The notes: generated from the sequence alone by a model not told the origin. 10,001 nucleotides of DNA from a bacterium (GCA_024278345.1 JAJRTK010000381.1:1-10001), one strand, 5' to 3'. Positions 1-6,849 are shown, counted from the stretch's first letter. A program made the numbers and translations.

Positions 1-99
1 CGGGGGTGGGGAGTCATGCTGGATGATATTGCGGCCGGAATCTACGCGGCCGGGCTCGTTGTGATCGCAGCAACATGGATCTCGTCCTCCAGTTTCTGA
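1..99 (+). CDS. pgpA: Phosphatidylglycerophosphatase A, C-terminal end (partial)
   Basis: The first 32 codons of frame 1, up to the TGA at 97-99, encode the end of a PgpA-type lipid phosphatase; the rest lies left of the window. The visible tail reads GWGVMLDDIAAGIYAAGL followed by a short hydrophobic run. It matches the conserved end of PgpA, which in E. coli reads roughly GIMIDDIVAGV. The paired aspartates of the M-L/I-D-D motif and the following membrane-seeking helix are the basis of the call. Family knowledge: PgpA is an inner-membrane enzyme that removes the terminal phosphate of phosphatidylglycerophosphate to give phosphatidylglycerol. The gene converges on the deaminase gene with about 129 nt between the two stops. 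That gap has no clear intrinsic terminator. The call rests on one motif in a short fragment, but the motif is distinctive. Confidence 0.8.
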   Translation, partial: RGWGVMLDDIAAGIYAAGLVVIAATWISSSSF

Positions 100-228
100 C
101 GCACTGAGCAGAGAAAGACAGCCATCGGCAGGCTCCCGCCACGGTCGCCTGAGGGCGAGCACCTGAGCCACCCGGAGAAAGCGCTACTGGCGCCACTGCA
201 AGTCACAGCCCGCCCGACTCGATGGACG

Positions 229-1488
229 TCAGGAAGCCGCGCTGCCCCCATGGTGGAGCTCTGAGGAGGCCCGATAAAGAGCCTCGACTTTTTCATAGTA
301 GTCGATGATCTGCCGGACGTAGTTCCGCTTTTCGATGTAGCTGCCGGGAAAGAAGCTCCGCTTGAAACCATAGATCACGACATGGCGCAGTGTGCGGGGC
401 TTGAGGTTAAAATGGCTCACCGCCTTGAGGATCTCTTTGGTCACCGTCGTGTTGGAGACCAAGCGGTTGTCCGTACAAAGGCTGACACTGAGCTTCGTGG
501 AGAGCATGTGCCTAAAATTGTGGTAGGCAAGCTCTTTTCGCTGAAGCTCAGGCATGGTCTGGAGGTTGGACGTCAAACAGACCTCGATGGTGATTCGGCG
601 ATCGGCGATGTACTGGGCGAGGTTAGCGGCATAGTGAGCTTTCTCCTCCTCGTCACCAAACTGGATGCGGTGGGGGGAGAAAAGGTGATAGCCATGGCCG
701 ACCCGATCTGCGTGGAGACTGGTAATGGCCTGAAAGATTGATTCCGGGCCGTACGCTTCGCCAGCGTGGACGGTTCTCATTAGAAAATGCTTGTGAGCGT
801 AGGCGTATGCCTCCGCGTGATCGATCGCCGGATAGCCATCTTCTTGCCCGGCCAGATCGAATCCGACAATGGGAAGCCCTAGAGAGTCGCGAAGGTTTAC
901 CGCGGAACGGGCCAGCTCCAGGGAGGCAAGGGAATAGCAGGAACGAGCGGGAGTGTATCGATGCACACCCAAAAGCTGCCGGTAGTAGGCCGAAAAGTTC
1001 TTCTGAAACATCCGCAGCGCACAGACAATCACCCCGTACTCGAAACGAGGCTCTACGTCGCAGGTGATACTCGGCCTTGAGTTGATTTCGCGCTTGGCCC
1101 GGGCCAAACCCTTATTGACAGCGGTCAACACTTGATCCATGGGCAGGCCTGAATGAACATGGAGCTGCGGCGCAAAACGGATTTCAACGTATCTCACGCC
1201 TTCTTCGAAGTTGTCCAACGCCAGCTCATATGCGACCCGCTCAAGGGATTCGGCATCCTGGAGCACTGATGTCGTATAGGCAAAGCCCCGCAGGTAATCC
1301 CCCAAATCACTGTAATGATCCTTGAAGACGGTCTCTCTGAGCCCGGCCTCCGTGAAGGACGGAAGCTCAATATCTTGAGCCTTGGCCAGCTCGATGAGAG
1401 TTCCGAGCCGAAGCGAACCATCGAGATGAACGTGGATGTCGGTTTTTGGGATCTTTTTGACAAATTCTTCACTGAGCTCAAAAGCCAA
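229..1488 (-). CDS. Adenosine deaminase-family purine deaminase, divergent
   Basis: This is a 419-residue amidohydrolase of the adenosine/AMP deaminase family, a zinc TIM-barrel that hydrolyses a purine amino group to a keto group with release of ammonia. Visible motifs are HVHLDG at 19-24 (metal-binding histidines), EIRFAPQ near 102, GFDLAGQEDG near 209, HAGE at 241-244 (zinc His and catalytic Glu), the GHG motif with catalytic His265, and TSN at 306-308. The last metal motif is CTDNRLVSNT. It keeps the zinc Asp340 but has Asn341 where classical enzymes have a second Asp that contacts the purine. The protein is longer than E. coli Add (about 333 residues), with extra sequence around 145-185 and 268-295. 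I chose the TTG start at 1488 because GGAAGG lies 6 nt upstream and the family homology starts just after it. An upstream ATG at 1656 adds 56 Cys/Arg-rich residues unlike the family. The exact substrate (adenosine, adenine or another aminopurine nucleoside) cannot be read from the sequence. Confidence 0.85.
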   Translation of the reverse strand: MAFELSEEFVKKIPKTDIHVHLDGSLRLGTLIELAKAQDIELPSFTEAGLRETVFKDHYSDLGDYLRGFAYTTSVLQDAESLERVAYELALDNFEEGVRYVEIRFAPQLHVHSGLPMDQVLTAVNKGLARAKREINSRPSITCDVEPRFEYGVIVCALRMFQKNFSAYYRQLLGVHRYTPARSCYSLASLELARSAVNLRDSLGLPIVGFDLAGQEDGYPAIDHAEAYAYAHKHFLMRTVHAGEAYGPESIFQAITSLHADRVGHGYHLFSPHRIQFGDEEEKAHYAANLAQYIADRRITIEVCLTSNLQTMPELQRKELAYHNFRHMLSTKLSVSLCTDNRLVSNTTVTKEILKAVSHFNLKPRTLRHVVIYGFKRSFFPGSYIEKRNYVRQIIDYYEKVEALYRASSELHHGGSAAS

Positions 1489-1494
1489 TCGGCA

Positions 1495-1500
1495 CCTTCC
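1495..1500 (-). promoter_or_regulatory. Ribosome binding site supporting the TTG start of the deaminase gene
   Basis: On the minus strand GGAAGG sits 6 nt before TTG at 1488-1486. It supports a 419-residue protein from a rare TTG start rather than the longer ATG frame beginning at 1656. Confidence 0.6.
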
Positions 1501-1603
1501 TTTCCGCTCCAAGACCGGTCGCCCGACCCCCGGTGAAGCGGCAACTCTTCGTTCGCTTGAATCCTTCGTGTTTTCACAAGCCGGTTGCCGCCGGGTGGAT
1601 TTC

Positions 1604-1609
1604 AATATA
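1604..1609 (-). promoter_or_regulatory. Possible extended -10 promoter of the deaminase gene
   Basis: The minus strand reads TGCTATATT here, an extended -10 pattern (TG-N-TATATT), about 115 nt upstream of the chosen TTG start. No good -35 hexamer lies 17 nt further upstream, which extended -10 promoters can tolerate. It falls in the gap after the histidine kinase gene, so the deaminase may have its own transcript. This is pattern reading only. Confidence 0.3.
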
Positions 1610-1689
1610 GCACACCGCCCACAGCGTTCGGAGCCGTGCTCGACGGGGTGGTTCACCGACGGGAAACAAGAGCCGAGAAACTCGTACGT

Positions 1690-3030
1690 CTATAGCGGAA
1701 GCCAGACCCGAAGCTCACAGCCAGAAGGTTCACGATTCTGGGCCGAAACGCCACCACCGTGGGCTTCCACCACAAGCCGAACAAAGTAGAGCCCAAGCCC
1801 CGAACCCGCCGGCAGAGATCCCCTGCTTGTGGAAACCCTGAAATACTTCTCGAACACGCGGCCAAGCTCCGGCTCGGGGATACCAGAACCTTCGTCCCGG
1901 ACAAAAAGCCATGCAAACCGGGCGTCTCGCCCCGTTTCCACCTCTACAAGCCCCCCGCGCTTCGAAAATTTTATGGCATTGGAAAGCAAGTTCATCGTGA
2001 CCCGCAACATCAAGTCCCCATCGCAAGTGAGCTTCGTCGGCCCCTCCGCGGGCTGCCTCTGCTCCAGGGTCAGGCGGCGCTCACCGGCAAGGCTCTCCAA
2101 AGTTGCAAATGCTGCTTCCACAAATTCTTCCAAGCAACAAAGCGTTCGATTCAGGTGGAGGGCTCCATCCTCCAACCTCGTCACGTCGAGCAGGTTCGAC
2201 ACGAGACCCAGGATATAGCGGGAGCTGCGTTGCCCCACCTCGACGAGTCTGCGCTGCCTGGGGCCCATTCCTCCGTGCTCCGGCTGAACCAGAAACTCAA
2301 ACGCCTTCGCAATCCCCGACATCGGGCTCAAGAGGTCATGGGTGATCATTCGTGTGAGGTCGTTCCTAAGACGCTCCGTCTCGACGCGCTCTGTCACATC
2401 GTACAGCGTCACGACAATCTCCGGAGGACTGCCTGTCTCATCAGCCGCTGCAAGAGGAGCGGCTCGGACCACGAAAGTCCGAGAACCGAGGATCACCTGC
2501 GGCGGATGCTTTGGATTCATCGTCGCCCGCTCGATGGCGCCGGTAAGGCTGGGATCGAGATCCTGGAAGGTCCGGGCCTTAGAAATGCAATCTAGATCCC
2601 GGGCAACCTTGTTCATGGGATTGATTTCGCCCGAGGGCCGGAGCAAAATGATCGCTTCCCGAATCGACTCCAGTACGGCAACGGAACGGACTTCCGCGGT
2701 GCGTAATCGCCGTCGTAGCTCCGTGGCGTTGTCTCGGACTCGAGCCAGTTCTTTGCGCAAGAGAGCCCGCTGCGACCTATAATCGGCCAGAGCCTTGGTA
2801 ATTAGCGGCTGCGGCTCCGTCTCTTCCAGAAGAAAAAAGATCTCCCCCGTTCTCCCGACGAGAGCGCCATCCGCCAGCTCTTCAAGAGCCAGCCGGGCCT
2901 CCTCCAGGCCGAGACCGGTCCAAATGGCCAAGGACTCGACCGTGTCCATCGTCGAAGGATTCTCCGACAGGAAGAGGAGCAGCTCCAGCTTCGCGACGGA
3001 GTCGATGACCTCTTTCCAGTCCTGGGGCAT
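1690..3030 (-). CDS. Soluble sensor histidine kinase with N-terminal winged-helix-like and PAS-like regions
   Basis: This is a two-component sensor kinase of 446 residues from the ATG start, or 469 from a GTG at 3099. Residues 10-70 look like a winged-helix fold (short helices followed by GALVGRTGEIFFLL). Residues 80-115 form a charged helix, probably coiled coil. Residues 115-215 resemble a PAS domain, ending in a VTLYDVTERVETER linker. The HisKA phosphoacceptor is H231 (RMITHDLLSP). The HATPase core shows the N box NLLSNAIKFS at 347-356, the G1 box DEGSGIP at 379-385 and the G2 box GSGLGL at 409-414. There is no transmembrane segment or signal peptide, so it should sense something in the cytosol. 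Its gene follows the kaiC-like gene closely. This suggests co-transcription and a kinase that reads the KaiC-like ATPase, as SasA and CikA do in cyanobacteria; that role is inference. The fold is not SasA, which has a KaiB-like sensor domain. No response regulator gene is present. The ATG start is preferred for its GAGG at 7 nt, while the GTG start would leave only 18 nt after the upstream stop. Confidence 0.9.
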   Translation of the reverse strand: MPQDWKEVIDSVAKLELLLFLSENPSTMDTVESLAIWTGLGLEEARLALEELADGALVGRTGEIFFLLEETEPQPLITKALADYRSQRALLRKELARVRDNATELRRRLRTAEVRSVAVLESIREAIILLRPSGEINPMNKVARDLDCISKARTFQDLDPSLTGAIERATMNPKHPPQVILGSRTFVVRAAPLAAADETGSPPEIVVTLYDVTERVETERLRNDLTRMITHDLLSPMSGIAKAFEFLVQPEHGGMGPRQRRLVEVGQRSSRYILGLVSNLLDVTRLEDGALHLNRTLCCLEEFVEAAFATLESLAGERRLTLEQRQPAEGPTKLTCDGDLMLRVTMNLLSNAIKFSKRGGLVEVETGRDARFAWLFVRDEGSGIPEPELGRVFEKYFRVSTSRGSLPAGSGLGLYFVRLVVEAHGGGVSAQNREPSGCELRVWLPL

Positions 3031-3037
3031 AGGAAAA

Positions 3038-3041
3038 CCTC
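3038..3041 (-). promoter_or_regulatory. Ribosome binding site favouring the ATG start at 3030
   Basis: GAGG on the minus strand lies 7 nt before ATG 3030-3028. The in-frame GTG at 3099-3097 has no purine-rich sequence upstream, so the shorter kinase is preferred. The choice is not certain, because the GTG lies close to the kaiC-like stop codon and could rely on translational coupling. Confidence 0.45.
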
Positions 3042-3117
3042 GGCGAAGCCGGCCAGCGGCGCGGTGGATGACGGCATCGAGTTCTCTGCTTGGAGTCACC
3101 GAATGCGCGGCGGGGGA

Positions 3118-4728
3118 TCACTTCCACTCTCTGGACTGAGTCCGGCCCGGCCTGTCCTCCAGTCCGGGGATGCTCTGCTCCCGCCGTCGTTTTTTCAGGG
3201 ATGTCAGGCGATTCATCGCGCCCTGGCGCTGAGCAAGTTGATCGACAATTTCATCAATCCCCAGAGGTCCGGCGCCTCCCACTCGCTTTGGAGCTCCACT
3301 CATGAGGTCTTCCCGGCCTTCAAACGTCTCGGCGACGCGGCCACCCTGAGCATCGATAACAAGCTCGTGGATCGCCTTGTCGTGATCGATGCCTCGGGTC
3401 TTGATTACACTGATCGCCCTTCGAATCCGCGACTCTATTTCAATGTAGCGCAGGAAGATCAGATTGTCGATGATCCCCGCGAACCGCTCCTTGTTCAAAG
3501 TGAACCGCCCGAAAAGCTCCGGCACCTCATAGGTGAGAAGCGATGTGGCTTCAACCTCCCCAAAGCTGGAGGTCAGCGCATATATAAGGTCCCGCAGGTA
3601 GGCCCCGTCTGGAGCCGCCCCGGCGATCCCTGAAAGGGAATCGAGGACGACGCGCTCCGGCCGGAGATCGGAACAAGATTTCCGAATGCTAAACAAGAGC
3701 TCATCGACATCGAGGCCAATGGGCGACCGGTACAAGATCTGGAGCAACCCACGGTCAAGAAATACCGCCAAAGGCAGCCCAATGCTCTCCGCTTCCCGAA
3801 TAAGGGAGCTTGGCGGTTCCCGCAGCGTAATGTAGAGCGTTGGCCCCTGGCCCTGGAGAGCCTTGGCCAGAAATTGCAGACAGATCATTGTTTTTCCTGT
3901 ACCGCTCGAGCCCGCTAGCATCGTCGAGCTCCCCTTGGGCAAGCCTCCCTGGAGCAACGAGTCCAGGCCGGGGATCCCGGTCCGCACACGAGCTCGGATC
4001 TCCACTTCCAGCGACAGGCCAAGGCCGGGCTCGGCTTGGCATGACGGAAAGACCTCCAATCCCCCGCCACCTATTCGCAGCGAGTGCTTGCCGCCAATGT
4101 GCGGATGGCTCCGAGTCTTGATTACCTCCACGTAGCGGGTCCGCCGGCGGTGGCCCAGCGAGAGATAGCCCAACTCCAGAACGGCATCGACAAGATAGTC
4201 CTCAAAAGAGGGAACCTGGCCGGGGCCTTGGGGCGCCTCATGGACCTCACGCACCATCAGGGGAGTGACTTCCTTCGACAGAAGGCCGTTGACCAGTTGG
4301 GCAATGGCGTCCCTAAGATCCCACTCGTCTCGGTACACCTTCCGAAACGCCGTGAGACTGTCAACGAAAACGCGCCGAACACGGAGGCGATCAATGCTGC
4401 GCACCAAAGGACTCGCTCCGTCCAGAAGCATGGATCGAACCGCCTGAGGCGACGAACTGACCACGGCGATCAACCCTTCATCCTGGAGACGCTGAAGACC
4501 AATTCCCAGGCTTTCTGCATCCCGATAGAGCTTTTCCGGGCGCTCCTCGAAGGTCAAGATCATTCCCGGCTGCCCCAGATCCAGGGCGCCGTTGTAGACG
4601 TATTGAATTCCCAGGGTCGTCTTGCCACTTCCCGGGCAACCCCGCACAACGTAACTATTGCCGGCCACGAGTCCTCCACGGAGGATTTCATCAAGACCCG
4701 AAATCCCAGTTGGCAAAAGCATCGTCAT
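3118..4728 (-). CDS. Double-domain KaiC-like RecA-family ATPase
   Basis: This 536-residue protein has two RecA/KaiC domains in tandem, the architecture of circadian KaiC. CI (about 3-232) has Walker A GCPGSGKT at 30-37, paired glutamates E61-E62 in TFEERPEKL, and Walker B VFVDS near 123. CII (about 243-470) has Walker A GSSGTGKT at 273-280 and Walker B VVLDS near 363. Its glutamate pair is R303-E304, so the first Glu is lost. The segment matching the KaiC phosphorylation loop reads LNKERFAGIIDN. Ala417 and Gly418 stand where cyanobacterial KaiC has Ser431 and Thr432, so clock-type autophosphorylation is not expected. A basic tail (about 476-536, with KKRRREQ) replaces the KaiA-binding end. 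Family knowledge: such proteins form ATP-dependent hexamers that act as switches or timers. The ATG at 4728 has GGAG 7 nt upstream and starts right at the conserved LLPTGISGLDEIL. An upstream ATG at 4800 adds 24 unlikely residues. The kinase gene follows directly; kaiA and kaiB are not in the window. Confidence 0.92.
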   Translation of the reverse strand: MTMLLPTGISGLDEILRGGLVAGNSYVVRGCPGSGKTTLGIQYVYNGALDLGQPGMILTFEERPEKLYRDAESLGIGLQRLQDEGLIAVVSSSPQAVRSMLLDGASPLVRSIDRLRVRRVFVDSLTAFRKVYRDEWDLRDAIAQLVNGLLSKEVTPLMVREVHEAPQGPGQVPSFEDYLVDAVLELGYLSLGHRRRTRYVEVIKTRSHPHIGGKHSLRIGGGGLEVFPSCQAEPGLGLSLEVEIRARVRTGIPGLDSLLQGGLPKGSSTMLAGSSGTGKTMICLQFLAKALQGQGPTLYITLREPPSSLIREAESIGLPLAVFLDRGLLQILYRSPIGLDVDELLFSIRKSCSDLRPERVVLDSLSGIAGAAPDGAYLRDLIYALTSSFGEVEATSLLTYEVPELFGRFTLNKERFAGIIDNLIFLRYIEIESRIRRAISVIKTRGIDHDKAIHELVIDAQGGRVAETFEGREDLMSGAPKRVGGAGPLGIDEIVDQLAQRQGAMNRLTSLKKRRREQSIPGLEDRPGRTQSREWK

Positions 4729-4735
4729 TGCCCAA

Positions 4736-4739
4736 CTCC
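4736..4739 (-). promoter_or_regulatory. Ribosome binding site fixing the kaiC-like start
   Basis: GGAG on the minus strand is 7 nt before ATG 4728-4726. The frame is open further upstream to an ATG at 4800, but that start would add 24 residues ahead of the conserved KaiC N-terminus. Confidence 0.6.
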
Positions 4740-4814
4740 AATATGGCTCCAGACTCTCCCGGCCATCTGTCCCGAGTCCTGATTGCAACGGCCTCGGCAA
4801 GAGTAATCGAACAA

Positions 4815-4845
4815 CCTTGATTCGCGACTTGACAGAAAATCAAGG
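4815..4845. repeat. Inverted repeat with 12-nt-spaced half-sites in the FHA-kaiC gap
   Basis: The plus strand reads CCTTGATT at 4815-4822 and AATCAAGG at 4838-4845, a perfect 8-bp inverted repeat around a 15-nt centre. A third copy of the half-site, CTTGA at 4828-4832, lies exactly between. The three 5-mers therefore start at 4816, 4828 and 4840, each 12 nt apart. In RNA from the minus strand the outer arms could pair, or the first arm could pair with the middle copy. It lies about 87 nt upstream of the kaiC-like start and about 58 nt after the FHA-gene stop. It could be an operator, an attenuator-like leader or a weak terminator (TTGTT follows the stem on the minus strand). Confidence 0.5.
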
Positions 4846-4902
4846 ATTGGCGGGGCCTCCGGCGATCAGTGGCCAGGAGATCCTGAACATGGCTCGACGT
4901 GG

Positions 4903-6804
4903 CTAGTAATGATAATCTAGGAAGTAGATCTTCGCCTTTCCCAGTGTGAGCAGATCTCCAAAGTTGATGGGGCGTGACTCCGAAATCGCTTCTCCCTGGA
5001 GGATCGTCGGCAGCTCCGAAGCCAGCGGCTCCAAAGTAAATCGACCATCGGAGTATCGGATCGAAGCGTGCTTGGAGACGACGTCGGAATCTTCGATTTG
5101 AATATCGCACTCCACGTGGCTCCCGATCTGAATCAGGGGATAGAGGATCAAATAGCGGATGTTTTTCTTCCCGCTGACCGAGAGCGTAAAAAGAGCCCCG
5201 TGGGCCCCCGATCCATGGGAGACGCTGGGACCACCTCTGGAGGTGATCCGAGTCAAAATCAACTTGGAGTCCCCGCCAAAGTCGATGACATCACCACATT
5301 TCAAAGGCGTATCCACGACCTGTTTGCCCCCGATGAACGTCCCGTTTTTGCTCCCCAGATCCTCGATGACAAACGTGCTTCCTGTCCTACGGATGAGGGC
5401 ATGGTGCCTGGAGGTGCTGATATCCTCTAGGATAATATCGTTGGACTCATGGCGACCGATGCTAATTTTTTCTTTCATGAGCAAGACATACTTGTCGATG
5501 CCGCCCCGGTGTCGAACGGTCAAAAGGACCCCGTCACGAGGAGAAGTCCGCGATTCCAGTTGTTTCTCCACCGCCGCGATGGAGGAAAAAAGGTGAGTCG
5601 CTTCCTTGTATCCCGGATAGAGCTTGTGGGCCTTTTCAATGAGCTTGGCGGCTGCGACCCTTTGGCCACATTCCGCCAAACCCCGGGCTTTGCGCGAAAG
5701 GATCGACAGCTCTTGTAGAACATCGCCGAACGGTCGAGACAAGAGTGCGGTGGTCTTGTTTTCCTGGTCTCTGGACTCCTCTTGGACCACCTTCACTTCG
5801 CTACTACTGGTGAGGAGCTCGTGAGCCGAGTTCGATTCCGGCGGAACGGTCGAGGCGCACTGCTTGGTAAGACGCGCCGCCAGTAGCCTCGCCTCTTCTT
5901 GATTGAGATCGTATTCCAGGGCCTCCCGAGATGCCTGGAGTGCCTCCTCAAGCATCGCCGCTTCCAAAAGCTCCTTCGCCAACCTGAGCTTTTGCTGGCC
6001 AAGCTCTCGACCCAAAGTCGCCTTGAACCGAATCGCCTCCACATGGTGAGGCAAGCGCTCCAGCGCCTCCTGAGCGATTTGGAAGGCCTCGGGCAGAAAT
6101 CCATCGTAGCGAAGGGCCTGTGCTTTTCCTAGAAGATTCTCCCCCTCCTGGTGTTTGCGCAGCCGCTCCAACAGTCGGTGGGTCGCCCGAAACCGACCGT
6201 TCAACGAAGCCACCTCCTCAAGAAGCTCCAATGCCTCTGACTGGCATCCCCGTTTTTCCGCGGCACGGGCTTGTGTGTAGAGGTTTTCAAGGCGATCCCT
6301 TACTTTGCTGGCTTCTTCCAGCTTTGCGCCAACGTCGGCGAAGCACGGATCCAAAGCAACCAAGGATTCCAACAAATCGACTCCACCGTCATAGTCTCCC
6401 TCCCGCAGTCTTTCCTCGACGACTTGCAGCCTCTTGGCTTTGTGTCTCCGGCTGAGAACCTCGCGATGGAGCTCGCGCATCTCTTCCTGGGACGGCTGGA
6501 GCCGAAGCGCAAGCTCGATGTCCTGGATCAGCTCGTCGATATCCTCAAGTTGCCGTTCGTCCAGGGTCTCGATCCGGTTTTTGAACTGGACGGCTAACCC
6601 CTCCACCTCCCGGGCCTTCTCCACATCACACCAACGGCGAGCCTTGAGGAGCAAGTCCTGAGCCAACCCGTGCTCGGGGTCCTTGGTCACGGCTTTTTCC
6701 AGAGCTCGAATGGCGCTTTCGAAGTGTGCCCGCTCGTAAAGGTCTCGGCCCTGCCGGAAGAAAACCTCGGCCTCGCCCTGGTCTGTTGTTCCTCTATCTT
6801 TCAT
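4903..6804 (-). CDS. TPR-repeat protein with two C-terminal FHA domains
   Basis: This 633-residue protein has no signal peptide or membrane segment. Residues 10-410 are helical and charged with about six TPR-like repeats. Examples are AIRALEKAVTKDPEHGLAQD near 31, GVDLLESLVALDPCF near 141, AFQIAQEALERLPHHVEA near 240 and AAKLIEKAHKLYPGYKEA near 385. A Ser/Glu-rich linker lies near 318-352. FHA1 (about 425-520) has intact phosphothreonine-binding signatures: GRHESNDI at 450, SRHH at 465 and KNGT at 486-489. FHA2 (about 540-630) keeps SKHAS at 577 but has GS instead of GR at 561-562 and no NG(T) motif, so it may not bind phosphopeptides. Known role of such proteins: scaffolds that recognise Ser/Thr-kinase substrates. 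The ATG at 6804 is chosen because TPR-like sequence starts right after it. The frame runs open to 8085, but that part is antisense to uvrB and carries no domain. It lies upstream of, and in the same direction as, the kaiC-like gene. Confidence 0.85.
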   Translation of the reverse strand: MKDRGTTDQGEAEVFFRQGRDLYERAHFESAIRALEKAVTKDPEHGLAQDLLLKARRWCDVEKAREVEGLAVQFKNRIETLDERQLEDIDELIQDIELALRLQPSQEEMRELHREVLSRRHKAKRLQVVEERLREGDYDGGVDLLESLVALDPCFADVGAKLEEASKVRDRLENLYTQARAAEKRGCQSEALELLEEVASLNGRFRATHRLLERLRKHQEGENLLGKAQALRYDGFLPEAFQIAQEALERLPHHVEAIRFKATLGRELGQQKLRLAKELLEAAMLEEALQASREALEYDLNQEEARLLAARLTKQCASTVPPESNSAHELLTSSSEVKVVQEESRDQENKTTALLSRPFGDVLQELSILSRKARGLAECGQRVAAAKLIEKAHKLYPGYKEATHLFSSIAAVEKQLESRTSPRDGVLLTVRHRGGIDKYVLLMKEKISIGRHESNDIILEDISTSRHHALIRRTGSTFVIEDLGSKNGTFIGGKQVVDTPLKCGDVIDFGGDSKLILTRITSRGGPSVSHGSGAHGALFTLSVSGKKNIRYLILYPLIQIGSHVECDIQIEDSDVVSKHASIRYSDGRFTLEPLASELPTILQGEAISESRPINFGDLLTLGKAKIYFLDYHY

Positions 6805-6820
6805 AGTACACCCACAAGAG

Positions 6821-6849
6821 ATTCTACCGGTGGAGAGCCAGAAACCCAA
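6821..6849 (-). promoter_or_regulatory. Possible sigma70-type promoter of the FHA gene
   Basis: The minus strand shows TTGGGT (6849-6844), a 17-nt spacer, then TAGAAT (6826-6821). The -10 is one base from TATAAT and the -35 keeps TTG. The ATG lies 16 nt past the -10, giving a very short leader of about 10 nt, in line with the weak ribosome binding site (GTGGGTG). Pattern reading only. Confidence 0.35.

Noticed and set aside
145-158. TCGCC-TGAG-GGCGA hairpin between the convergent pgpA and deaminase genes as a terminator
   Set aside because: The stem is only 5 bp and no T-run follows on either strand, so it does not qualify as an intrinsic terminator.
14-196. 60-codon minus-strand frame at the left edge
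   Set aside because: Arg/Ser-rich low-quality translation overlapping the pgpA end on the opposite strand, with no convincing ribosome binding site or family.
1759-2595. 278-codon plus-strand frame opposite the histidine kinase
   Set aside because: It is antisense to an intact HisKA/HATPase gene, with unlikely composition and no recognisable motif.
3118-4728. Naming the ATPase a true circadian KaiC
   Set aside because: The phosphorylation residues and KaiA-type tail are missing and no kaiA or kaiB is in the window, so only a KaiC-like call is supported.
4084-4782. 232-codon plus-strand frame opposite the kaiC-like gene
   Set aside because: Antisense shadow of conserved Walker-motif coding sequence, with no motif of its own.
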